64,000 nt of DNA from Hymenochaete sp. R1. Its lineage: Eukaryota; Basidiomycota; Agaricomycetes; Hymenochaetales; Hymenochaetaceae. The position numbers were made by a program, and so were the translations under genes. The stretch lies in the NCBI GenBank assembly GCA_019400425.1, contig JAFREE010000024.1, positions 62,001 to 126,000 on the forward strand, read 5' to 3'. The notes under the pieces were generated by a model. The model made no database searches, was not told the DNA's origin, and saw only the letters and a list, made by a program, of their open reading frames with translations. This document shows, piece after piece, positions 1 through 9,825 of this stretch (the stretch's first letter is position 1; each line of letters opens with the position of its first letter).

Positions 1-817
1 GACACCGTAATGCTTCGCGCAGCGGGCATCTGGCAGATAAAGTCTGATTATCTCTTGATTCGAACTCCATTTTCAAACATAGAAATAATTTATTCCTTTT
101 CTGAATAGGCAAAAATCACGTTGCTTCGGATGTGATAAAAATTTTGAGTTATTGACCATAATGCAAGCCCCAGTTGTGTGGCGTGCATACTAATCGCAAT
201 GATCCGAACTTGAAAAAATGGACAACTACGTAGGTGGCAGTAAGATGGGGACAAGTCAATTATCACTTCCGCGCTTCCATCTGACCGATGCTGATGACAA
301 TCTTCTGTTCGTCTAGTGTAACCAGATTGAGAAATCCTGCTGCCTTCCCACAAAGTCGCAGATAATGTTGATCATTTGTTCAAGTTCAGTTGGCACAGTG
401 TTTCCTCATGGGTTTCTTCCGATACATGGAGCTGAAGTATCTTGTGTGAGAATGTCCTCTACTTGGCGCTCGTGCAACTGTTCTGCTCTGTTTCATCATG
501 ACAATTGGCGCTTTTAATCCCACCAGGAATGATTCATTAGCAAAGACAAGCGCGAGATACGACGAACAGCATTGATGACATCCAATGGTCCCTACGCTTT
601 TCGACGCAACCACGCACTATATCAATGCAATCGCTTCAATTCATCACAACTTTGCTTTGCTCTGAAAATGCAGACCAATGAAATGAGCGTGTTTCATGAC
701 ATACAGCATGGGTTCTGCATCGTTATAAACTAAGTTAATGAATACTTACTTAACCTGACCACCCCACCCCCTCCTCTCTTCTTTCTCTTTTCTTCTTCCT
801 TTTTTCCCCAGTTCACC
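1..817. other. Intergenic region at the left edge
   Basis: I see no coding region that can be supported here. The open frames on the minus strand near 90-353 and 386-613 are short, have no recognisable domain and do not join through convincing splice sites. A pyrimidine-rich stretch at about 765-812 lies directly before the start codon of the DUF6533 gene and probably belongs to its core promoter or 5' leader. Confidence 0.6.
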
Positions 818-2732
818 ATGCTTTTCGACGATTCTCTTGTTGCTCGAGTCGTAGCAGGTACCGAATCACCTGAAGAGGTATCTGGATGGGTAAAGGGAAA
901 CAATATTAGATGTTACCTTTACACCATAATAGCGTGCGCACTTATCTATGATTCCTGTGAGTACAAGTGTCAACCTTCAAGTTCCTCTCTCATACCACGG
1001 TCGTCTGATCGGTTTTAGTGTGCACGCTCGACAAAGAGGTATATCAGACTGTTCAAGAAGCCTTTTCTTATCTTACTCAAGTCAACCTCACTAATACTTT
1101 CGCCAATAGTTTAAATACATCTGGGTGAGCTCCTTCCTGGGCCAATTCGAATTTCACATCAATGACACTTCGCATAAGTTCTCTCGCTGGAACACGACGA
1201 AGATCATTTACTTGGTGGTGGGTCGCCGTCCCATTCCATCATTTTGGCTTTGACTCAAAGCCTTATCTAGAATCGATATGTTGGCATCGTCGGCGCCTTG
1301 TTCTCCCTGCTCCGTGCGTTGATGCAAGTGAAAATTACTAATGGAAGCTGACCGACTTTGCAGAGAACTCTTACAATGCGACACTTGCTGCGTGCGTATA
1401 TCTCGTTTCGAATCATTCAAGAGGCTAATAACCTTATCTAGGTGTTCGTCGTTTCAAAGGTCGTTAATTCTAGTCGTTGAAAACGATATCGTTCCTTAGG
1501 TGAATTATACACTTGGCTATCCAGTCTTTCCTGTAAGCCGAATCGTTCTTTTTCTTAACGTCTCCTTCCTGAATTTGCGATAGACTCCTTCACCGTTCTC
1601 ACTATCGACTGTAAGGTCTTGGATTATGTTACCTTCTTTGAGAATTCTTATCAAAGTCGGCCAGATATACTGATAATCAGGGTCCTGGCTCTGTATCATA
1701 AAGGTATGCCATATATGTTCGAATCACTTTATCTAACCCGTACTATTAGTAGTACTGATGAAACCGCAGATAGGAGACTGTCGATAATCCTTTACACCCT
1801 CCTAGGCCTCGAAACTATCGCGAAAGTCGCACTAATGGTCTATGGAAACTTAGCTCTTGGGGGTGAGTTAGCTTGGACACATAAATGATAAATGGTGCTC
1901 TTGGCGCTGAAAGGAACTCGGTGACAGTTGATTTGCTTGTGCTAGCAAAGGATACTACTACGTGTGCCATCAAGAAAGAGCTCCCAGTATTTATCTTCAT
2001 CCTCGATTGGTACGCCGAAGCATTTGCAATCGGCAGTCATTTTCATTTTTTTTTCGTCTAGGGGCTTCTTCCTCCCAACTGGGTTGCTCCTGTTGATCCT
2101 TGCCCTAATCAAAGCCGCTGAATACTGGCGTCAAAAAACCCTGCACGGCTCCCGACTTCTCAAAGTCCTCATAACAGACCAAGTCATGTACTTCGCCGCG
2201 TAAGTCCCCCGCGTCTTCGCCCACTGCACTAGTGCTATCTCGTCCACATCCTACACCACACTCATTCCTGAATTATTTTTTCAAAAAATAAATAAGGGCA
2301 CTCTTGTGTCTCGTATTCCTCATAATCCGAGATATCAGCCTCAGCGCGCACGTCTCGGTGCAAGTGCTCTTGTCCGCCCTGGGGAACCCATCCCTCCTCT
2401 GTATCCTCGGCAGCAGGATGGTCTTCAATCTCAAGGAAGCGGGTGAAGCGGGTATCAACGAGGGCACGAACCTGGACTCGCATAGTTCCTGTTCCGATAC
2501 GATCAGCAGTATCCGTTTCGGTGAGCCAGACAACGCGAAGGAGGGTGATTCGTGAGTCTTACGACGTTCTTTTGATCGATCGGTACTCCGTGATTGAATC
2601 TGTTTGTGTTTTCTTCTTCCCCTCCCTTCGGTTGTTGGTCTTCATAGCAGCAGCTCGCAGCCACGATCGCTGTCGATGGACGGTACTCCTGCCATAGCAG
2701 GGTACAATGGTACTGCTTCTCATACAGTGTAA
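818..2732 (+). CDS. DUF6533-domain multi-pass membrane protein
   Basis: Many-exon gene of a large membrane-protein family typical of mushroom-forming fungi; the function is unknown. The first exons splice cleanly: 818-956, 1019-1038, 1110-1124, 1179-1217, 1271-1313, 1364-1391. Joined, they read YDSLCTLDKE, then FKYIW, then RWNTTKIIYLVNRY, which is the DUF6533 signature (Y-D-x-L-x-T-L-D-x-E ... Y-I-W ... K ... N-R-Y). Later open segments show LIIRVLALYHK (about 1695), a hydrophobic segment near 2070-2110 and LLKVLITDQVMYFAA (about 2160-2200), the usual end of this family. A last exon starting near 2648 closes at the TAA at 2730-2732. Exons between about 1400 and 1690 are uncertain. Expect roughly seven membrane helices and a polar C-terminal tail. 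The 15- and 20-nt exons are unusually small. Confidence 0.82.
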
Positions 2733-3826
2733 GGACACGCAAAATGAACACTATATTTCGCAGCTGAATAAGGCACTACCCTATGTATGATTTGTTTTGG
2801 ATGAAACTCCCTATGGCTAAGCTTTATAGTAGAACGGACGATGTATCACTATTTGAGGGAGAAAGACGGAATATCCGAGGAAGTTTGGTATCTTTGAACG
2901 AATGGACAAGAAATGAACAATCCAGATGCGTATCCAAGCAGATTATTTACCAAAACATTAATAGATTGGCATCAGAGAAAGTTAGAGTGTATTCCAACCG
3001 TGGGATATCCGCTAGAGCGAGCGAGCGGGAAGAAGGCCCAGGGCGAACATCTGTTTTCTTCTTCTGCCAGTGATTCCAAGCCATATCATATGCTCATTTT
3101 CTACTTGAGTTTCCGGCCAACTACCTTCAAACGAAAACAGAAACAAAAAATTAGCACGAATCTACGAGTGTAAGCTCTTACATCACTCTGATTTCACTCC
3201 CAAAAGATAAGGGAACCGAGCTCTGGCCGAGCTTCCGAGAAGTACAAGTTAAACCCAGATTCAGAAAGCACTTTTTTTTCGCCTTCGAGAGTCTCCACAG
3301 CACGCAAACCACAATAGGTTTGCCTTGAGATATTAATGTTGTAGGAGCTTTGCTAGATTCTTAAATAAAATACAAGAATATTTTTTCGAGTTTTTTTTTC
3401 GTGGTGCGTACGAGCGGGTGTTCATTTGCTTGTCCGTGTTCATTTGTGTGCCCTTACACTGACACTGTAGTGCACTCTAAATCCAGCATTAGTCTCTTCA
3501 CACTCGTAGTTTATGATTTAGTAGTATCATGTCAGATTGTTTACACTGCAATGCATCCACAGTAGATTCTGGTTTTCATAATTCATATGCAATGGTGCAT
3601 GCAGCATATACTGGTAGTTCGATGCAAAACTTACTTGTCGAAGCCCGTAAGTTGCGGTCACTTTTCACGACTAGTGATAAAAAAAGTGATTCATTGCTCG
3701 CGTACCAAAAAAAGGGTAAAGTACAATATCGTGTACAAGGGAATAGGGATAGAAGAAAAAAAGGTGTGTAAGTTAAAGAAGAGAAGAAAAGAGTTCAGTA
3801 AGCATGGCCGATATGAAGAACCCACT
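2733..3826. other. Convergent intergenic region
   Basis: This stretch lies between the ends of the DUF6533 gene and TFIIB and should contain both 3' ends. It holds A-rich stretches (for example around 3360-3385) but no supported gene. The open frames at 2783-3173 and 3529-3961 are unconserved, and the last runs antisense into TFIIB. Confidence 0.55.
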
Positions 3827-5095
3827 CTACGCGCCCAGTCTCTCCAACTTCGCCTTCCCAGAGTCCAACCACTCCTTCTTCACCAAGTCCTTCCTAGCCT
3901 TGTAATATTTCCTATACACAAGCCGTACCGTCCCCTCACTGATCCCCGCAACGCTGCATAGCTCCGCCATCGACATCGGGATCCCGAGCAACTGGGTCGT
4001 GAAGTAGATGGCACCACTCGCAATCGAAATCGGGCTCCGCCCATCTGCGTCAGCGTGTTTCCGGCCCCCTTCAATGATATCCGAAGCATACGACTGCACG
4101 AGATGGGGCAGCCCAAGATGGTTGCAGTAGCGAGAAAGGAGATCCTTGGGGTTGGTCATGACCGTCGAAGGATCCGCCTTGCCGTGCACGGTGGGGCCGG
4201 AGCCAGCACCGGCGGCAAGGTTAAACGCCTTTTCAAGCGTCTTGTAGCACTGACCTAGCGACTTCTTCGAGACGTGCGTGAGTTGGCACATCTCTCGGAA
4301 CGTACGCGGGACGTGTGCCTGCCGACATGCGATGAAGATGCACGCGGCGATAACGGCGTCGAGGTTCTTCCCGCGGAGGAGCTTCTCCTCGTCCGAGCGT
4401 TTGTACAGCTGTTTCGCGATATCGCTGATCGTCTTGGGTAACGAGAACTGGTCGCACCAGCTCGAGATGTCGCGGAACGCCTGCATCAGATTGCGCTCGG
4501 AGCGCGAGCTTTGGGAACGCGACGCCGCGCGTTGGAGTTCTCGAGCCACGCCCGAGCCACCATCACGAAAGCTGATGACCGTATCGAGATGCTCGAGGCC
4601 CTCCATCAGGGGGTCAATCGCCGCACCGACACGAGACGGGTCGTCGCCTTCGTCATTCGCGAATGTCTGTCAAAACAAAAAGAGCAAAAAGAAGCAAGGC
4701 AGGATAGGATCATCACAGTTCACACAACAGATTCAAAGTGAAGGAGAGGAGAGGGGAATGCCGCCGGTCGGGAAACACCGCGACGACGGCGCACGAAAAA
4801 GAGAAGATAAGTGAAATGAAAAAGGACGACTTACTCTCCACTCGCTCCGAGTATCCACCACCCTGTCGCCCAATATCAGCCCACAAGTCCCACACACGAG
4901 GTCCCCACTCCCAAACTCCTCAACAATATTCGGCGTCGGGTCCCTACATTCCGGACAAATGAGCCTCACAGCGAGGTCAGGCCCCGTGAACGTATTGTTG
5001 CTGCCGTTACTGCCGCCTATGTTGTGGCCGCCGTGTTTCGACTGCTGCGCGGCCAGATGGGGCGCAGCGAGCGGAAAGGGTTGAACGTATGCCAT
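3827..5095 (-). CDS. sua7: Transcription initiation factor IIB
   Basis: TFIIB bridges TBP on promoter DNA and RNA polymerase II during pre-initiation complex assembly in the nucleus. Two exons, 5095-4835 and 4666-3827, separated by a 168-nt GT-AG intron, give 366 residues, close to the family's usual length. The N-terminal zinc ribbon has the pairs CPEC and CGTC (residues about 49-75). The B-reader/linker segment RSEWRTFANDEGDDPSRVGA is created exactly across the splice junction, which confirms the intron. Two cyclin-like repeats follow: repeat 1 includes KNLDAVIAACIFIACRQ, and repeat 2 includes SPISIASGAIYFTTQLL. The start is the first ATG ahead of the zinc ribbon; residues 1-45 are Gly/Asn/His-rich and variable. 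The call is very secure. Confidence 0.97.
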
Positions 5096-6729
5096 TGCGT
5101 ACGTGTGCGCTTCGTCGCTTTTAGAGATTTTGTGTGTCGTTGGTCGATTAACTCCGGGAGTGAGTTATGTCAACGGAGGAGAGGAGTGCGACTTCGTGGG
5201 AGACGATGAACCGACTGGGCGACAAGAGTTGGTGTCTTTCCTCGGGCGAGGGCGAGGGCAGCACACGAACGAGCGACAAAGGTGGTTATATCAACCAATA
5301 GCGCTACAAGGGAAGGAAGAGAAGAGAAGTTCAACAAAACCACAGGGGAGGCCGACGCCATTGAACAGCGTCGCCAACACACATACCTGCAACGAGCAAA
5401 CAAACAAACGAACAGACGATATGAATCGACGAATGCCAACCGACCTAACACACACACACGGACGAGGACGACGAGGAGAGAGCAGGAGCGGGAGGGATCC
5501 TGCGGGTACTGGTCAGTGGTGGTGGTGATAGTGGTCGATGGCCAAGACGTGCGACAGGGTCGGAGACGGGGACAGTGGTGCTGCAAAGGAGGTAGGCTCT
5601 CTTGTCTTACAAAGCTGACGTAAGACATCGACGGAGCCGCAAAACAAACACGCTGCATCACATTCTTGTGAGTCACTTGTATTTTACTTTACTATACTAT
5701 TCATAATTTCTTTCATTTCATTTCTTCCGCCACTACCACCACCACCATCAACGACAACGAAAGGGGTGAGGTGGAGGGAAAACAAAAACCACGCATATTA
5801 AAGAGAAGGAAAATCAAGCTAAAACTAACACATCAACGGAAAAAATCAATTCATTTGTTCATTCATTCATCGAAACAGACAAGAAAAGGGCGAGAAGAAA
5901 AGAAAGGCTTTAAGAAAAGAGGAACACATGAGTACACACACGCACAAAAAAAACTATGTTATCTTCAGAAAGAATCCAAGCAGCAGAGACGGAAGACGAC
6001 AAACGACAAACGGCAGAGTAGGAAAAAAAAGGTAGAGGATAAGGGACATTTCAAGGATGAGATGGAAAATGAGCAAACGGAAAGAGAAAACGGAAATTGG
6101 AAAGTGGAAAACGGAAAAAAAATTGGTGAAAGCATGAAGAAAATATTGCGTATTGCGTATTGCGTATTGCGAGTTGTGTGCCAATCTGAGAACCAGAACA
6201 AGAACCAGAACCAGAACGAGAATAAGGACGAGAATGAGAGATGAGAGATGAGTGTGTAGGCGTGCGTGACGTGCGAGGGACGTGCTTTGCATATGTGCAT
6301 GTGTATGTGTATGTGTAAGACGAAAGGAAAGAACAGAAGAGAAAGAAAGAGAAAGAAGAAAAGGAAGATTATGATAATAATGGGATGGCGATGACGACGG
6401 TGATGAGTACGAATGTGAGTATGAGTGAATGGGAAGGGAAAGGGAAAGAGAAAGAGAAAAGGGCCGGTTCGTAGCAGAAGACACAGACACAGACATGGGC
6501 ACAAAAAAGCCTGAGGGTGGAAACGGAAACGGAAACGGCAACGAGTACGGATACTGCGTACGTGAAGAGTCGATCGAAAGCCAAAAAAAGAAATAACAAA
6601 AAAACGAAACAAGACGAAACGAGACAGAAACACGCGCGGACGAAGAAAAAAAAAAGAAAAAAAAGAATCGCAATAATCCGAAACCAAAGACCAAAGACCC
6701 ACGACGACCCACCAAACACCTCAACACCT
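5096..6729. other. Low-complexity intergenic region (TFIIB upstream, Btz gene downstream)
   Basis: The right part of this 1.6-kb gap (about 5770-6720) is strongly purine-rich on the + strand and full of short repeats: GAAA-type runs, a 7-mer repeat near 6144-6171, a 6-mer family near 6188-6240 and a hexamer repeat near 6517-6545. It probably includes the 3' UTR of the minus-strand Btz gene. The left part holds the TFIIB promoter and leader. Long open frames here (for example 5954-6733 minus) translate to Phe/Ser/Leu-rich or Lys/Glu-rich low-complexity sequence and are not credible genes. Confidence 0.6.
6144..6240. repeat. Two short tandem repeats
   Basis: At about 6144-6171 the heptamer tattgcg is repeated about four times. 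At about 6188-6240 a degenerate hexamer family (aaccag, aacaag, aacgag, aatgag) runs for about 50 bases. Both lie in the presumed 3' UTR of the Btz gene and look like ordinary microsatellites. Confidence 0.85.
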
Positions 6730-9700
6730 TCAATAATAAACCTGCTGCTGCTGCTGTTGCGCCGCATACAAATCAAAATCATACTGCCCGCCTCCCCCCT
6801 GTTGCTGCTGCTGCAGCGGCGCAGCCATATCCATATACGCAGGATAATACTGCTCGGGGTAGTAATACTGCTGCTGCTGCTGCTGGTGATAGGCCTGATA
6901 CCCCATCATGTTCGGGTCCAGGTGGTGGAGAGGGTGCTGCTGGTGCTGGTGCTGGTGCATTAAAGACGCGTCGTCGTGCGAGGGGGACATCGGCATCGGC
7001 GCGGTACCGCCGTTTGAGAGGTGTTGTTGGTGATGGTGATGATACGTTTGTTGCTGGTGGTGGAGCATCGAGGAGTCCTGTGCCTGCGGTGGGTAGTATT
7101 CCGGCGCTGACGCGAAGCGCGCGAGGCCGGTTGGGACCTGGGGTGTTTGTTGTTGTGGGTACGACGACGACGACGACGCGTGTACCTGCGAGCCCGAATA
7201 TCCATTCATCGAGCCATTCGCGTCGCCCTCACCTTCACCCTCGCCCACACCCTCGCCTACGCCGTTCCCATTCACATCCCCACCAACATCCTCAGCCATC
7301 ATCGCCGACTCCCTCAAATTCGACGGTCTCTTCTCCACCTTCCCCCCACCCGCACCCACCGCACTCCCACCCGCACCCCCCTCCACCGGCGCCCGTATCT
7401 CAATCCGACTACTCTGCCGCGGAAGCGCAAACAACGGCTGACCCGTCGCCGGATCCACAAACCCATTCAACGGCGGCGACGACGCCTGCAAAAACTCCCC
7501 TCCAGCAGCAGCCATCGAATGCGAATGCGAATGATGATGATGGTGCATGTGTCCCTGGACGTACGACATCGGTCTGGGGTCGTACATCGGCATCGGCGGC
7601 ATCGACGGCAGCGGAGGCGTAGGATGAACGTACATCGGCCGCCCGCTCGCGACGTCGTACGCGAAGCCCTGCTGGCTGACGGCGATCCCGGGTGGAAGGG
7701 GAGGCGTGTACGCATACGGGGACGCTGCGTACGTTGGCGTAGGTTGGACGGGCGGTATGAAGCTCGCTTGGACGGGGGGAGGAATCGGGAGGGAAGAAGG
7801 GTGTGCGGCTTCCTGGAGGATGGATTTACTGATCTCGAGGGTGAGCGTGGGTGGTTCGGTGGTGGTGGTGCTGGGCTCGGCGGGTACGGTGGACGCTTCG
7901 ACGACGGAGCGCTCGCTTACGGAGTTGTCGCGGGTGAGGCTCGGGGTGGCCATGATGGTGTTGTACGTGGGCGGGTGCGGGTACTGAGAAGGTGTTTGCG
8001 CAAGCGCAGACACTGTAGGTTCGTCAGCAACATTCTCCGGGGGCGGCGGGGCAACAGGTTCGACTGCAGCGGGCTTGTGCGTAGAGGAGGAAGAGGACGG
8101 ATCCTCGGGCAGTACGTCGACCGTTGTGAACGGCTCCGGCTCAGAAGCCGGCGGCGGCGGTACGCCCTTAACGTTATCATCCAAGCCCATCTCGCCGAGC
8201 TTCTTCGGCAAATTCACGACGATCGTCCTCGCGCCGACATCCGTGCCCGTGCTTCCCGCCTTCTCCGACGACGGCGTCTCTGAAGCAGACGCACGATCCA
8301 TCGTCGCCGCTTGCGCAAACCCACCCTTCTTCACCGCTATCTTCGAACTCTTCGCATTTTTCCCGGGCAGATGCAGTCGAATCGCAACAGCATTGCCTTG
8401 TCCCTTCCTCAGCGTGGGCAAGTACGACTCGTGTTGCTTCGTCCAGATGGCTTCGGGCTTCATTTGGAACCAAGGTCGGTCGACAGATGAACGGGTGAAC
8501 GGCATGCGACGGTTATTGGTCGGCAAAAAGGCGCCTCCACGTGCAGAACCACCAGCACCGCGACCTCGAGGGCCGAAAGCTCCACGAGCACCTCTCGCAG
8601 AAACTTTCCTCTCCCGCTGCTGCTTGAACGAACGCAAGCGCTCTTCCTTCGCCTTCATCTCCTCGAAGCCGTCATGTGTCCACTCCCTATCGATCGGATG
8701 AACCTCCTGCTCAGAAGATGGCGTCCCCTCAGGCTCAAGGGAGACGCCTTCCTCCGGATTATCCGCCTTTACAGTCGGGACTGCCGGTCCGTTCACGAAG
8801 CCTCCTCCTCCCCTTCCTCTACCCCTGAAGCCTCTCCCAACGAAGCCTCCCCGCCCGCGTCCCCGGCCCATCCATCTCCCCCTCCACCACCCGCTCATGC
8901 TCCGAAGATCCTTTTGCATCAGCCGATCGTCGTGGCCCCAGAACTCACCTACGACAGGCACGAACGATGGATCAGATTGGAGTCGCTGCTGGTATGCCTG
9001 TCGAGCGCTCTGGCTGGCTGGACGAGAAGGCGTTGCGCCACCTCGAGCGGGAGGGGAGGATGTACCAACACGAGCCGATCGCTCACCACCATTAGCGCCC
9101 ATCCCCGACCCATCATCTCCCCCTTCCTTTCCCTTTCCAGAAGACGAAGCAACGCTCTGCCCGTCTTCCTCAGCCTCACCTACACCACCATTCCCATTCC
9201 CATTCACCCCCGCATGCTCCCCAAAGTCTCCAAACTCGATAACAGGCAGCTCCCCGATGTCTCCCCCATTCTGCGCATCCTCCATTACCATGACCGACCA
9301 GTCCGTGCCCCCGCTCAGAAACGCCGGCGCAGACCGCGGAGCGTCCGACTGGACCCCTTCCTTCCCCACAACCACATCACCACCCTCCGCATCACCGTCG
9401 CCAGCGCTCCCATTCAGTGTCTTCACCAACGCACGCCCATTCTCACCCCCACCCACTTCCTCTTCCTCTTCCCCATCCGAGAGCGACTCATCGTCATCAT
9501 CGTCCTCCTCAGACCCAGAATCCGCAGAGAAGTTCGACTCCTCCGACGCTTCCTCGTCATCGTCGTCGCTGAAAGCGTCCCTCTCTACCTCGTCGTCGCT
9601 GCTCTCGAGGCGCCCACGCCCACGGCGTTTAGCGAGTCGCGATTTGCGTGCCCGTGGACGGGTCGCCGCAGGGGACGCTGTTGCTGTTGGAGTGGTACCA

Positions 9701-9825
9701 TTCACGGACGCAGATGACGACGACTGTCGTTTGAGAGAGACAGGTTTAGAATTGTCTGACTTGGGTGTAGACGCAGACGAGTTGGTGGACGCTGAAGCGA
9801 CGGTGTTGACGATAGCGGGAGACAT
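6730..9825 (-). CDS. Btz/CASC3 (MLN51)-like exon junction complex protein
   Basis: CASC3/Barentsz binds eIF4A3 and RNA in the exon junction complex and acts in mRNA localisation, translation and decay. This single 1,031-residue exon carries the Btz (SELOR) signature in two parts: DPSFVPVVGEFWGHDDR at about residues 287-303, followed by an RG-rich stretch, and REWTHDGFEEMKAKEERLR at about 375-395. In animal MLN51 the two halves of the SELOR domain are likewise split by an RG-rich linker. The N-terminus is Ser/Thr-rich with acidic blocks and a basic RPRARKSRLAKRRGRGR segment. The C-terminal third is disordered, with Pro-, His- and long Gln-rich tracts and a Tyr-rich end. It is intronless, unlike nearly all neighbours. 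The Btz assignment rests on the motif; the rest is unclassified. Confidence 0.85.
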   Translation of the reverse strand: MSPAIVNTVASASTNSSASTPKSDNSKPVSLKRQSSSSASVNGTTPTATASPAATRPRARKSRLAKRRGRGRLESSDDEVERDAFSDDDDEEASEESNFSADSGSEEDDDDDESLSDGEEEEEVGGGENGRALVKTLNGSAGDGDAEGGDVVVGKEGVQSDAPRSAPAFLSGGTDWSVMVMEDAQNGGDIGELPVIEFGDFGEHAGVNGNGNGGVGEAEEDGQSVASSSGKGKEGGDDGSGMGANGGERSARVGTSSPPARGGATPSRPASQSARQAYQQRLQSDPSFVPVVGEFWGHDDRLMQKDLRSMSGWWRGRWMGRGRGRGGFVGRGFRGRGRGGGGFVNGPAVPTVKADNPEEGVSLEPEGTPSSEQEVHPIDREWTHDGFEEMKAKEERLRSFKQQRERKVSARGARGAFGPRGRGAGGSARGGAFLPTNNRRMPFTRSSVDRPWFQMKPEAIWTKQHESYLPTLRKGQGNAVAIRLHLPGKNAKSSKIAVKKGGFAQAATMDRASASETPSSEKAGSTGTDVGARTIVVNLPKKLGEMGLDDNVKGVPPPPASEPEPFTTVDVLPEDPSSSSSTHKPAAVEPVAPPPPENVADEPTVSALAQTPSQYPHPPTYNTIMATPSLTRDNSVSERSVVEASTVPAEPSTTTTEPPTLTLEISKSILQEAAHPSSLPIPPPVQASFIPPVQPTPTYAASPYAYTPPLPPGIAVSQQGFAYDVASGRPMYVHPTPPLPSMPPMPMYDPRPMSYVQGHMHHHHHSHSHSMAAAGGEFLQASSPPLNGFVDPATGQPLFALPRQSSRIEIRAPVEGGAGGSAVGAGGGKVEKRPSNLRESAMMAEDVGGDVNGNGVGEGVGEGEGEGDANGSMNGYSGSQVHASSSSSYPQQQTPQVPTGLARFASAPEYYPPQAQDSSMLHHQQQTYHHHHQQHLSNGGTAPMPMSPSHDDASLMHQHQHQQHPLHHLDPNMMGYQAYHQQQQQQYYYPEQYYPAYMDMAAPLQQQQQGGGGQYDFDLYAAQQQQQQVYY

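Noticed and set aside
50..75. Sequence resembling a tRNA B box on the minus strand
   Set aside because: Flanking bases do not fold as a T arm, and no matching A box or acceptor stem is visible.
5954..6733. Minus-strand open frames of 245-259 residues
   Set aside because: They translate a polypyrimidine tract into Phe/Ser/Leu repeats; no conserved features or plausible start context.
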